Program-made: the position numbers and the translations under genes | The notes under the pieces: generated by a model | Told to the model about the DNA's origin: nothing | What the model saw: the letters and a program-made list of their open reading frames with translations, nothing else | Database searches by the model: none | Source of the DNA: Drosophila persimilis | Taxonomy: Eukaryota; Arthropoda; Insecta; Diptera; Drosophilidae | Assembly: GCF_003286085.1 (NCBI RefSeq) | Contig: NW_020825288.1 | Location: 18,414,001-18,478,000, forward strand | Direction: 5' to 3' | DNA length: 64,000 nt | Part shown: positions 24,015-33,470 of the stretch, piece by piece | How the letters are laid out: each line of letters starts with the position of its first letter | Numbering within the stretch: the stretch's first letter is position 1

Positions 24015-25436
24015 TAAATGTTTCGTCCCGATACATTTTGAAGTTCTGATAGAGCTCTAATTTCTTCTGACAGTATTTGAATGTTGCTTTCCACTATTTC
24101 TTCTGACGGTATTCTTATTGATTTAATAAGTACAAATTTGGTTAATTTATAGCAGAAGTAAAATAACATTAACAATATCAAAATGATTAAAAATAATGTT
24201 GTTAATGGTAAGGCCGTATTACCTAATGTTATAAGGGGATTTAAAATATTAACATTATCAAAAGAAAATTGCTTATCATTTGATTGTATATAATCAACTA
24301 ATTCAAAATCGCTATATCTATGATGCGATATATATTTTAGAATTTTACCCTTATCATTTATGTGGCTTATATTATTTATTACAATTGTGTTGTTGAATAT
24401 AAGGAGATACGATCCTAACAAAGTAGTATTGTCTACGATATTTTTGCCTGAAACTAATATGGCACCATCCTGAATGATGTCTATTTCTTTGTTTTTTTTC
24501 CCTTTTTTTAGTGCAGTTGGCTTTAAAGCCATTAAGTAAATTGGTGAAACAGGTACTCTTTAAATTTATTTGTGCGTAATTGTTAAAAGTTTCACTTTTA
24601 AAATTATTCATTAAATAGTATTTCTCCTTACATTCACAAACTTTTTCACTTATAACTAACATTCCATCATTTTGTGAGATGGCTCTTGCATGGTAAAACT
24701 TGCAAATATCTTTAATTTGAGGATATTTTATGTAAATGATTATTAAATCTGCATTTCGAATTATTTTAACCGTTGCAATGTCCAACAGATCAGACAGTTC
24801 AACATTATGTTTTTCATGCTTATAAATGTCCTCTATTTCGTTTTTATTTAAAATTTTTGTATTGAAAATGTTTACTTTTAAGAGGGTTATGGTATCAACT
24901 AAATTTAGTAGGTCAAAAGTTATTAATTTTAAACGATGCTTTCTCAGTATCGTTTCTTCATTGAAGATGACATTCTTTAATGAATTTGATAGCAATTCAA
25001 TTTCTTTGAAAAATTTGGAATTTATTACAAATTGTTTATTATTATTTTCAGTTAATTCATTTACTTTATTTTGTATTTTCAAAAAGTCGTCATGATCAGG
25101 GCTGCCTGCTATCCATTTCCAAATGGTACCTAATTCATTTATTCCCCTTTCTTTCCGTTTTGGAACTAATTCTGAAATCATTAATTTTAATAGACTTAAG
25201 TCCATTGATATTTCCCACTCATCGTCTGAATTAATTGATTTGTTGACATATTTGGATTCTTTATCAATTATCTCTCTATAAAAACTCAAATTAGTAATAT
25301 GGAAAAGTTCAGCGTATGTTTCATAAGTGTAAACGTCTCTGTCGTCTTTGAGCAATAGATAGTCACTATGCGTATAGTCAATTACTTCCGCAGTCGTCAA
25401 TATAACAAAAGTCAGTATTAGTATATTCGCATACAT
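24014..25436 (-). pseudogene. env: Errantivirus env-like ORF, frameshifted
   Basis: The third ORF begins at 25436, 17 bp after the pol stop, with a hydrophobic N-terminal signal peptide. A basic cleavage-like site (PKRKERG) is followed by NELGTIWKWIAG, a block conserved between errantiviral Env and baculovirus F proteins. The first frame runs 25436-24372; the matching C-terminal part, with a strong transmembrane segment near residues 110-135 of the second frame, lies in another frame, 24532-24014. The switch falls in or near the T8/T7 homopolymer runs at 24492-24509, so a one-base indel there (real or a sequencing artefact) breaks the gene. Env normally comes from a spliced RNA. As it stands a full-length envelope protein could not be made from this copy. 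Confidence 0.85.
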
Positions 25437-25452
25437 TTTCTGGAAAAAATAT

Positions 25453-28400
25453 TTAATATTTGATGTTATCTTTATGTATAATTCTGTTTCTATTGTTGAT
25501 TATAATTTTATTCGGTCGATTTTCCTTAACTACCTGCTTTTTGTATCGGGATTGAAGTTTATTTCTTTCCCCGAATTTCTTTTCATAGACTACTTCTCCT
25601 ATTTTATAATCTTTTTCTCTTCTATCTTTGTTATGTATCTTAAGCATTTTGGTCTGAGCTTCCTTAAGTAATATTGGATTATGTTTGTGTTCTATTTTGT
25701 TATACAATATGTCATATGGCATTTGATTGGTCGTTGAATGTATCGTCAGGTTATATTTCAGTGCCGCCCTTATTATTATTTCTGAATAATCTGTTAGATT
25801 TAGTTCATCCTTGATGCACCGCGCTATTTCTGTTAGTGTGGAATGTACCCTTTCTACCTGACCATTTGAGGTGCTGTGTCTGGGATCAGCATAATAAATA
25901 GTTAAGTTACTTCTTTGTATGAATGATCTAAATTGTGCTGAAGTAAAGCTTGGTTCGTTGTCAGTCATTAATGATGTTGCTAACGGAAAGTGTTGTAAAA
26001 TTTCCATTACCTTATTTTCAATGTTTAATTTACTTTGAATTTCCTTGACCACCAAGTATTTGGAATAAGAATCTATACAAGTTATGAATGTTAGGTTTTG
26101 GGCATAGTATATGTCTAAGTGTAATTGATCTCCTTCTTTTGCTGGAATGGGAGCTTCCCCAATTGGAATTTTTACAGGGTGTCTCCGATATTTGTTTTTG
26201 TTACAGATCTCACAATTTTTTATATATTCTTTTAATTTTTTGTGCAGGTTTGGCCAATAATACAGCTTAGTTATTTGTTTGTAATTTTCGTCTAGTCCTC
26301 TATGGGCTCTGCAATGTGTTTCTTCTATAATTATAGCTTTATCTTCTGAATTTACTACATCTTGGAGGAACTTTCTTGTGAAGAGAAATTTATTTATGAA
26401 GTTTTCCTTTAGCTTATTTTGGATAAGGTATAAATCTTCTAAAGTGCAGTGTATTCCTGTGGTTAAGTGAGGCTGAATAAATTCTTTTAAAATGATTAGC
26501 AGATTGTCAACCGTATCAAATTCAATAATATGTCGGGTATTTTCATAAACTCTTACTAACTCATGAACTGTGAATCTCCCTTGCGCTAATAGTAGCTGCT
26601 GTTTAAATTGGTTTAGAGGCTTGCTAGTCTCTTGAATGACGTTTTCGAAACTACTCTCTGCTGAATGCTGAGTATTTATGTCTGATTCTGATTCTGTCTG
26701 GTCGACATCACTATCTGTCATATGATTTATTTTAATCCGAGATAACGCGTCCGCTACTACGTTAGTTGAGCCTGGCTTATAAATGATTTTTGGTGTGAAA
26801 CTTTCTATGAAGTAATACCAACGTTTCATTTCAACATTTGGATTTTTTTGCGACATTGCAAAGGACAAAGGTTGGTGATCTGTATGTATTTCAATTCCAC
26901 TCACTCCGTATAAATAATTTCGCAAATTTTTTAATGCCCATACAATAGCTAATAATTCTTTTTTATTAGTAGCATATAATTGCTCGGTTTTACTTAAAGT
27001 TTTAGAAATAAATGTTATGGGATTCCCATCTTGCGACAAAACTGCACCTATTGCTATGTCCGATGCATCTGTGGTTAATGTGAATTTTTTATTGTAATCT
27101 GGTTGTACTAATTCAATATGTGCTATTAAACTGTCCTTTAAATTATTAAATGCTCCAATTGCTGGTTCATCCAGCTGTATTAATGCTTTCTTGGATGCCC
27201 TTCGTGAAACTTTCCCATTTACTCCGCTCAGATATTTTGTTAAAGGTTTGGCAATTGTGGCATAATTTCGGACAAATTTTCTGTAATACCCTGTTAGTCC
27301 TAAGAAGCTACGTAGCTCTCTGATATTTTTAGGAATTGGATAGTTTTGTATTGTGGAGATTTTGTCTGGATCTGTTTTAATGATATTTTGGGAAACAATG
27401 TATCCCAGAAATTTGGTTTCCAATTGAAAGAATTTAGACTTTTCAAGTGAAATTTTCATGTTAGCGTTTTGCAATATCTGAATTATATGAATTAGATCTT
27501 TATAATGTTGTTCTATAGTTTTTGAAAATATTATTATATCGTCCATATAAACGTGACAAGTTTTCCCAACTTGTTCTCTAAGTATATCGTCCATTGCCCT
27601 TTGGAAAATTCTGGGAGCGTTCGTCAATCCCATAGGCATTCTTAGAAATTCATATTTGCCGTTATTTATGGAAAAAGATGTTTTTTCAATATCTGATTCC
27701 CTCATTAAAATCTGATAGAAACCTGACTCTAAGTCAATGGCCGAGAAATATTTCGCTTTACCTAAATTGGCAAGGATTACTGAAGGATCTTGCATAGGGT
27801 ATCTATCCGGTATAGTGTTTTCATTAAGTTTCTTAAAGTCTATTACTAATCTATGCTTAGGAGTTCCGTCCTCATTTACTCCCTTCTTTGGTACTACTAT
27901 TACCGGTGAATTATATGGGCTTTTACTAGGTCTGATTATACCTTCATCTAACATTTTACTTATTTCGTTATTAACGAAATCGTTAACCGAATAAGCGTAT
28001 GGATACTGCTTGCCATATACCGGTCTATCGTGTTCAGTGTTAATCTCTCCTTTTATATCCGTTCTGAACGGTAACTGTAAATTTATATTGGCATGGTCTT
28101 CTTCGATGATAGATACCATTTTCTCTCTGAGATTTTCTAAATTGTCCTCTTTGTAGGTTATTGTGTTATACAATTTCATTTTTTTCAATTCAGAATTTGC
28201 ATAATTTTGAATGTCGGATATTTCTACGACGGCGCGTTCAGGATTTTTGCATCCCAAACTTTTAAATTGTTTATTGTCGGATAATTCAACGACGGCGTGT
28301 TCAGGATTCTTTAATCCCAAACTATTCGAACTTTTAGTGTCGGATAATTCAACGACGGCGTGCTCAGGATATTTTAATCCCAAACTATTAAAACTTTGGA

Positions 28401-28923
28401 TGTCGGATAATTCAACGACGGCGGGCTCAGGATATTTGAATCCCAAACTATTGACGGATAATTCTTCGTCGGCGTGCTCAGGATTTTTTGATCCCAAGCT
28501 ATATAAACTTCCTTCTACCTTTACTGAATCGCTTTTCATTTCTTTTTCTTCTTCAAAATATTTTTTTATTATATATTCCTTCAACGGAAGGATGGTTTTT
28601 CCTTCTATAAAGGTTAATTTGTTTAAAGAAAGGACCTCGTCATATATTAGTTTCTCCTCATTGTCTTTATAACTTAAAGTCCCCTTTCCTGTATCAATAA
28701 CCGCTCCGATTTTCTTTAATAGGTTAAATCCTATTAGTAAATCTGCCTCCATTCCATCTATTTCATAAAACACTTGCTTTGTGTTGAAAATTGTTATATT
28801 ATGGAAATATTTAATTATTGAAAACCCATTCACTGTAGCAACTTTCTTATAGATTGGTAATTCATTTTTATTGTCGTAAATTCCTTTTTTTATATAACAG
28901 GAAGTTGCTCCCGTATCTATCAA
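25453..28923 (-). CDS. pol: Errantivirus Pol polyprotein (protease, RT, RNase H, integrase)
   Basis: An intact 1156-residue frame, actually open further upstream to the frameshift site and overlapping gag. Order: aspartic protease at the start (LIDTGATSC); a linker with a tandem repeat; reverse transcriptase with YMDDIIIF; RNase H with TDASDIAIGAVLSQ; integrase with an H-x-H..C-x2-C zinc finger (HCRAHRG ... CEICNKNK) and a D,D,E core (HLDIYYAQ; LMTDNEPSF; TSNGQVERVH). All catalytic residues I can check are present. Expressed by -1 frameshifting from gag (see 28995). The protein would act in cytoplasmic virus-like particles and, for integrase, in the nucleus. Confidence 0.93.
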   Translation of the reverse strand: MIDTGATSCYIKKGIYDNKNELPIYKKVATVNGFSIIKYFHNITIFNTKQVFYEIDGMEADLLIGFNLLKKIGAVIDTGKGTLSYKDNEEKLIYDEVLSLNKLTFIEGKTILPLKEYIIKKYFEEEKEMKSDSVKVEGSLYSLGSKNPEHADEELSVNSLGFKYPEPAVVELSDIQSFNSLGLKYPEHAVVELSDTKSSNSLGLKNPEHAVVELSDNKQFKSLGCKNPERAVVEISDIQNYANSELKKMKLYNTITYKEDNLENLREKMVSIIEEDHANINLQLPFRTDIKGEINTEHDRPVYGKQYPYAYSVNDFVNNEISKMLDEGIIRPSKSPYNSPVIVVPKKGVNEDGTPKHRLVIDFKKLNENTIPDRYPMQDPSVILANLGKAKYFSAIDLESGFYQILMRESDIEKTSFSINNGKYEFLRMPMGLTNAPRIFQRAMDDILREQVGKTCHVYMDDIIIFSKTIEQHYKDLIHIIQILQNANMKISLEKSKFFQLETKFLGYIVSQNIIKTDPDKISTIQNYPIPKNIRELRSFLGLTGYYRKFVRNYATIAKPLTKYLSGVNGKVSRRASKKALIQLDEPAIGAFNNLKDSLIAHIELVQPDYNKKFTLTTDASDIAIGAVLSQDGNPITFISKTLSKTEQLYATNKKELLAIVWALKNLRNYLYGVSGIEIHTDHQPLSFAMSQKNPNVEMKRWYYFIESFTPKIIYKPGSTNVVADALSRIKINHMTDSDVDQTESESDINTQHSAESSFENVIQETSKPLNQFKQQLLLAQGRFTVHELVRVYENTRHIIEFDTVDNLLIILKEFIQPHLTTGIHCTLEDLYLIQNKLKENFINKFLFTRKFLQDVVNSEDKAIIIEETHCRAHRGLDENYKQITKLYYWPNLHKKLKEYIKNCEICNKNKYRRHPVKIPIGEAPIPAKEGDQLHLDIYYAQNLTFITCIDSYSKYLVVKEIQSKLNIENKVMEILQHFPLATSLMTDNEPSFTSAQFRSFIQRSNLTIYYADPRHSTSNGQVERVHSTLTEIARCIKDELNLTDYSEIIIRAALKYNLTIHSTTNQMPYDILYNKIEHKHNPILLKEAQTKMLKIHNKDRREKDYKIGEVVYEKKFGERNKLQSRYKKQVVKENRPNKIIINNRNRIIHKDNIKY
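28215..28500 (-). repeat. 63-bp in-frame tandem repeat inside pol
   Basis: Five units begin CGGATA.TTC.ACGACGGCG on the plus strand at 28215, 28278, 28341, 28404 and 28455. Three are 63 bp, one is 51 bp and the last diverges. All lengths are multiples of three, so pol stays open; each unit codes about 21 residues with a core like SLGLKNPEHAVVELSD. The repeat lies between protease and reverse transcriptase. Confidence 0.9.
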
Positions 28924-28976
28924 AACTTTTAATTCTCTGTTTATTTTTTTGTCTACTCTTTTTAGGTAGGGCAGAC

Positions 28977-30221
28977 CTACTTCGGGGGCTGATCTAAAAA
29001 ATGATCCTCCTCAATGTTATTTATCCTCATTGCTTTATTAGCCGGTTGTTCCGACATTTCGTTTAGTTTTCGTTTCTGCGCTGGATTGTCGTTAGACTGA
29101 TTATTCGGGACTACGTTTGCCCTAAAATGCTGGGCTTGGCTATAATTGTTATTATTTCTCCTAAAATAACCGTTAGTATTCTCCCGATAATTTCTATTGT
29201 TATTATTTCCCCTGAATTGATTGCTGTTCTGTCGGTTCCGGATTTGTATAGATTCGTCTACCTCCATTGGTTCTGGGGCCTGATTTTGTTGTCTATTACC
29301 CAAGAAATAGGGTTGTCCCCAAGACATGTTATTCCTCTGCAAATCCCTTTTTTGGTCGAATGGTGAACTGTTAGTCCTAGGTTGTCGTTGGTTGAATCTT
29401 AAGGTATTAAAATTATTATTCCCTGAATTTCTGGGACCGCTGAATTGGTAGGCAAATTGGGCCCGAATGTTATTAGATTGCAATTCCTGTACCTTTGCTA
29501 AGGCATTCGGTAAATCTGGGGGATTCAATGAAAATAGGATTTCAGCAATGCCGCCGTTTAGGCCAGTGACAAAAATGCGTAAGGCATTGTCTCTAATTTT
29601 TTTATTTGATTCCTTGGTGATCTCACTGTCCTTTCCGTGAGTCATTATTGTCTTATTTATTAACAAGGTCATTTTCTTGTTAACCTCGTTATAGAAATCT
29701 ATAATTGAAAGGTTCCCTTGTCGGAGAACGCTTAATTCCTGTTCTATTATGTAAATAGGTCTCTTGTCACTGTAAACAAAGTCAAGCCGTGAAAGTATGG
29801 CATCAAAATTTAGAACTGTCCCGTGGTTGGTCAGTGCGTCATGTGCTGGTCCTGTTATTTTGTTTCTCAAAATTGTTAATGCAATATAATATTGCTTACT
29901 TCCTTTCTTATATAACTTCACTGCAGTTTCTGCAGCTTCCCTCCATCCTACATATTGGTTTAATCCACCATTAAAAATTGGTAGGGATTCTATTACCTTC
30001 AATGTGGTGTCGTCTCTTATTGTCTCGTCTATTGTTTCTGCCTGATAATCCGATACCTGATCGGATTTAGTTTCTATTTGTTGTTTTAAATTTACAATTT
30101 GCTCTTGTACTTGTGAAATTTGAAGTGCTATCAATTGTTTGACCAGATCTGCTGTGAGATCGGTCCTTGCTTGAGAGTTAATCATTTTTAGTTTTTCAAA
30201 ATCTAAAGTTAGCTGATCCAC
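28977..30221 (-). CDS. gag: Errantivirus Gag
   Basis: An intact 414-residue frame. The N-terminal two-thirds is helical with a retroviral capsid-like pattern (conserved FNGGLNQYVGWREAAETAV region, about residues 95-115). The C-terminal third is rich in Asn, Arg and Gln (repeated RNNNN, NFNTLRFN), with no CCHC zinc knuckle; basic Asn/Arg tails replace the knuckle in gypsy-group Gag. It would assemble particles and bind genomic RNA. The pol frame overlaps its end. Confidence 0.9.
   Translation of the reverse strand: MDQLTLDFEKLKMINSQARTDLTADLVKQLIALQISQVQEQIVNLKQQIETKSDQVSDYQAETIDETIRDDTTLKVIESLPIFNGGLNQYVGWREAAETAVKLYKKGSKQYYIALTILRNKITGPAHDALTNHGTVLNFDAILSRLDFVYSDKRPIYIIEQELSVLRQGNLSIIDFYNEVNKKMTLLINKTIMTHGKDSEITKESNKKIRDNALRIFVTGLNGGIAEILFSLNPPDLPNALAKVQELQSNNIRAQFAYQFSGPRNSGNNNFNTLRFNQRQPRTNSSPFDQKRDLQRNNMSWGQPYFLGNRQQNQAPEPMEVDESIQIRNRQNSNQFRGNNNNRNYRENTNGYFRRNNNNYSQAQHFRANVVPNNQSNDNPAQKRKLNEMSEQPANKAMRINNIEEDHFLDQPPK
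28995..29001 (-). promoter_or_regulatory. -1 ribosomal frameshift site T TTT TTA at the gag/pol overlap
   Basis: In the gag frame the minus strand reads CAT TTT TTA, i.e. a canonical X XXY YYZ heptamer. Slippage by -1 leads straight into the pol frame (S-A-P-E-V-G-L) before the gag stop at 28977-28979. Function is inferred from the heptamer and phase; I did not fold the downstream RNA. Confidence 0.75.
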
Positions 30222-30556
30222 TTTTAATTTTTCTTATATGTTAGTTTTTATAATCTTATATATCCTAATTGAACTTATATATTTATTAATACAACTCTTG
30301 CTCACGAAATATCCGGTAGGGGTCGTCCTTCTTAGTTTGGCAGATCTTCGAACGGGTCTTCCTTCTTAAATTTCTTTGCTCAGCTGGGTCTTCTGGGGGT
30401 CTTCCTTCTTTGGCTTCGCTGATCGTTTCACTTTCTTTGTATTTTGGTTTTGTCGGTTTTGTTGGTTTTGTTTTTTTAAAAACTTTGGGTTTCTTTGGTT
30501 TTTTTTGTATTTACGAATTGCCTTGATTAGCTTTTTGTTTTATTTGTATTTTGCGT

Positions 30557-30606
30557 TGTATTTGTATTTGTATTTGTATTTGTATTTGTATTTGTATTTG
30601 TATTTG
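30557..30606. repeat. Hexanucleotide (TTTGTA)n tract in the errantivirus leader
   Basis: About eight units of TTTGTA in the 5' untranslated leader, between the primer site and gag. In the D. melanogaster gypsy element the leader carries Su(Hw) insulator sites; none of the TTGCATACC type is visible here. Confidence 0.8.
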
Positions 30607-30779
30607 TTTTTGCACACCCTAAGCTCCGGTTTGTTTCCTTTTTATCTCACTTTTTTTTATCTATATCACACAGTCACTCCGCGTTTTTAATTTTGAAGGA
30701 TTTATTCCATTAATTAATTGTCCTTCGGGTTTCGGCACGACGCAACACTTTTATCATTCGGTGCTTTTTAGACAACGTC

Positions 30780-30797
30780 GCCCCACGTTGGGCGCCA
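30780..30797 (-). other. Primer-binding site, tRNA-Lys
   Basis: The minus strand reads TGGCGCCCAACGTGGGGC directly after the 5' LTR, sharing its first base with the LTR end. It is complementary to the 3' end of Drosophila tRNA-Lys (CCCCACGUUGGGCGCCA, known sequence), the primer used by gypsy. Confidence 0.9.
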
Positions 30798-31328
30798 ATT
30801 AAACAACTGCGGTAGCGGATTGTGTTTTTAAAAAGTTTTTATTTTACTTCGAACTTCACTGATATAGATTTAAGTAGAGGGTCACAAAGGAATTCCGGGC
30901 CAAGGGATTGCGCGATCTTAATATTTAGCTAGACTTTGCGGTGTCGCTGCTGGATCAAGACTGATTTGAACTTTCTGATCTTTGCATCGTTGATCCCTTT
31001 CGGGAATCGTTTTTCTATAAACATTTCAATTGATTTCGCCATCCCGAGTATTAGATTTCGTCATCCAAAGAGAGAACTGTAAAAGGCCTAAAGTGCAGGA
31101 TCTGCAGAAAGCCGGGAGTGAGATTGTTTATGAGAAGCCGGGTGTGGGCAAACATTGGTTTTCCATTTAGGCGAGTGTCAAAGAATGGGATTGCGGCGGG
31201 GGCGCTTGAGATTGTACATCTTAGAAATCAATTAGGCGGAGGCCCAAGATTGAAATTGTTTTCGTTTTGGAAAACCAAAGATTGTTTACAACTCGTATAA
31301 GAGCTCAATGGAATTGGGTACGTTAACT
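30797..31328 (-). repeat. 5' LTR (right copy)
   Basis: 532 bp, identical by eye to 23472-24003. As the 5' LTR it should carry the promoter of the provirus, directing transcription leftward. Confidence 0.93.
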
Positions 31329-31332
31329 TACA
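31329..31332. repeat. 4-bp target-site duplication TACA, right copy
   Basis: Right-hand partner of the TACA at 23468-23471, flanking the 532-bp LTR. Confidence 0.9.
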
Positions 31333-32399
31333 CGGCTGGCGGCTAGTTCATTTAGAAACATGCCACCGGACACGTTCGTGTAATACAGCACGCGTTGCAG
31401 CAAAATACACGCTCAAATCCACCTTGTTTCAAAAAAGGCAAACACGCTATTGCATTTATAAAAATCTGTTGGAAAATAATATAAGCAAACTAGGGGTCAA
31501 GCCCCCTGCAACACCCGCCAAAATAAAATTCCGGGCGACTACGACGAGCCATAACTTTTTTGTATAATAAAAAGATAATACAAACAAAATGTCGAGTAAT
31601 CCAGGTGGTAAGTTGAAGCTTATCCAATGACAAAATCTATCATATTCAGACCAATTCATACATACATAAATACATATGTATATATATGTACATATAACAC
31701 CAGAAGTGTTAAGCAATTTTCTTAAATACTCGGTATGACTAATATTACTTTGGCAATTCTTCCTTTACTCCAACCAACTCGAGTCTAGATCGCATAATTT
31801 TGAAGCCAGAATGAATGTTTTCAGTTTTTCAAACAGCCTGTTTGCTGTACCGATACTCAGAGTCTGTTCGTCCGTCCATCATAAACATTAAACCTTTTTC
31901 CTTAAACTATCAAAAATCGGGCGATCGTATCAATATGAGCCAAAATAAAGAAAATAATTTCCCGTAGTAAAGGGGTAAAGGTAAAAGGTTTTTTTATTGG
32001 TTCTTAGATTCCTTCCTGCCGTCTTTTCATAGAGATAAATAACTTAACAAATGAATAAGTATAAAGTATATATTAAGTCCGTCTATGTGTTGATCCCTAT
32101 CTTTTAGGGCAAGTCCTAACATGCCCTTCTTATATTTATAATATCTTGAGAATTTAGAATAAGGTTAGCATTACTACGCTATCCCTCTAGCAGTGAGAAC
32201 GGAAAGTGTCAAATTAAATATCATAAAAAAACTACATATGTAAATAATTTATACATAGAAACGGATAAGTGCCGAATATCTTGGTTTTTTTTTTATTCAT
32301 AGTAAAAATAGGATACATATATATATATAATTGGCGAAATTTTGAGATATACGTTTTATAGCGAGATCTAACAGAAGTGCGGATACCAAATTTTGTTAC

Positions 32400-32865
32400 T
32401 CTAGCGTTAATAGTCTCTGATATTTGTGGATGCCCCAGATTTTCTTCCTTTGCGGGGGCGGAAGGGGGTGTGGCGAAATTTTGACGAGAAACGGTCAAGG
32501 TCCGATATCTCAAGATAAATTGGCAAAACCGACCATTAAACCTGTGTGTTAGAGAGAGATAGAGCGAGAAAGAATGAACTTGTTTTCTTGATTCTGGCTA
32601 TAATAATTATACGATCTGGTTCAGATCGTATTGCATCAGATTGCACTCTAGAAGATATTGTTATCTTCTACGATTCTGCGTTTTTAGTTTTCTCGTATCG
32701 TCGAAATTGTGGATGCCACAGATTTTCGCCCTTTGTGGGGGCGGAAGTGGGCGGGGCAAAGTTTTGAAATATTCTTGTAGCAGTGACATATCACAGAAGT
32801 CTGGATCCAAAACATCGTTGCTCTAGCTCTTATAGTCTTTGAGCACTAGGCGCTGAAGGGGACGG

Positions 32866-32904
<39 letters not shown>

Positions 32905-33015
32905 TGGCTCAATCGACTCGGCTATTGATGCTGATCAAGAATATATATACTTTATGGGGTCGGAAACGATTCCTTCTGGACGTTACACACATCCACTTTT
33001 ACCACAAATCTAATA
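32400..33015 (+). repeat. Dispersed repeat with GACA tract, copy 1
   Basis: Shares with 44935-45580, in the same order and orientation, GCGGGGGCGGAAGGGGG, GGTCAAGGTCCGATATC, GAGCGAGAAAGAATGAA, TACGATCTGGTTCAGAT, GATGCCACAGATTTTCGCC, the (GACA)n tract at 32861-32903, CTCGGCTATTGATGCTGATC and ATATACCCCAATACTCA. A class of repeat with these 3' words is widespread in Drosophila; the family name is not known to me. Confidence 0.8.
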
Positions 33016-33216
33016 TACCCCAATACTCACAGCGGTGGTTCACAGCAGAAATGTGGTGTTGCAAGGTAACAAGGAAAATTTGTGCTTGTTTTATGCTTTG
33101 ACCCTTTTTTGCTTAATCCGTATTTTAGAGTGTAGTGGAGTCCTTAAAATAAATCAGCCATGCAGAAAATTAATCATCAATCGGATAAAATTATGTGTTA
33201 AATCGAGAGAGAGGCA

Positions 33217-33470
33217 GAGAAAGAAAAACCAGTATTTATCCGCTGCTTTACTCAAATTGTTGAGAGTTTTTAATATATGTTTTTAATGGCGGATTAAGTG
33301 GGTTAATGTGAGCTCAGTTCCTTCGTATCTAAGTCAAGAATGATTTCCAATCAAGTGCTGAGAAAGAAAAACCAGTATTTTCCGCGGCTTTACTCAAATT
33401 GTTGAGCGTTTTCAATCGAATTTTTGAATGGTGGATTAAGTGGGTTAAGGTGAACTCAGTTCGTTCACTG
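33217..33470. repeat. Imperfect tandem duplication, 143-bp period
   Basis: Two copies (from 33217 and 33360) share GAGAAAGAAAAACCAGTATTT, CCGC.GCTTTACTCAAATTGTTGAG and GG.GGATTAAGTGGGTTAA, then CTCAGTTC.TTC. Confidence 0.75.

Larger units (their letters stand above)
23472..31328 (-). mobile_element. Complete gypsy-type LTR retrotransposon / errantivirus
   Basis: 7857 bp on the minus strand. Two 532-bp LTRs, a tRNA-Lys primer-binding site, gag, pol in the -1 frame, an env-like third ORF and a polypurine tract are all in canonical order. LTR termini read AGTTAACG at the 5' side and TAATT at the 3' side, the gypsy-group pattern. The LTRs appear identical base for base, and flanks show a TACA duplication, so the insertion is recent. 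Gag lacks a CCHC knuckle, as in errantiviruses. Gag and pol look intact; env carries a frameshift. The element is antisense to Dad and sits upstream of it. Family within the gypsy group not named. Confidence 0.95.

Noticed and set aside
28923..30221. CCHC zinc knuckle in the errantivirus Gag
   Set aside because: No Cys/His array exists; the C-terminus is Asn/Arg-rich, as usual for the gypsy group.
30780..30797. Sequence equal to a tRNA-Lys 3' end
   Set aside because: Only the 3' 18 nt is present, exactly at an LTR border: it is a retroviral primer-binding site, not a tRNA gene.
32861..32903. CRISPR-like short repeats
   Set aside because: Plain (GACA)n microsatellite without spacers, in a eukaryotic dispersed repeat.
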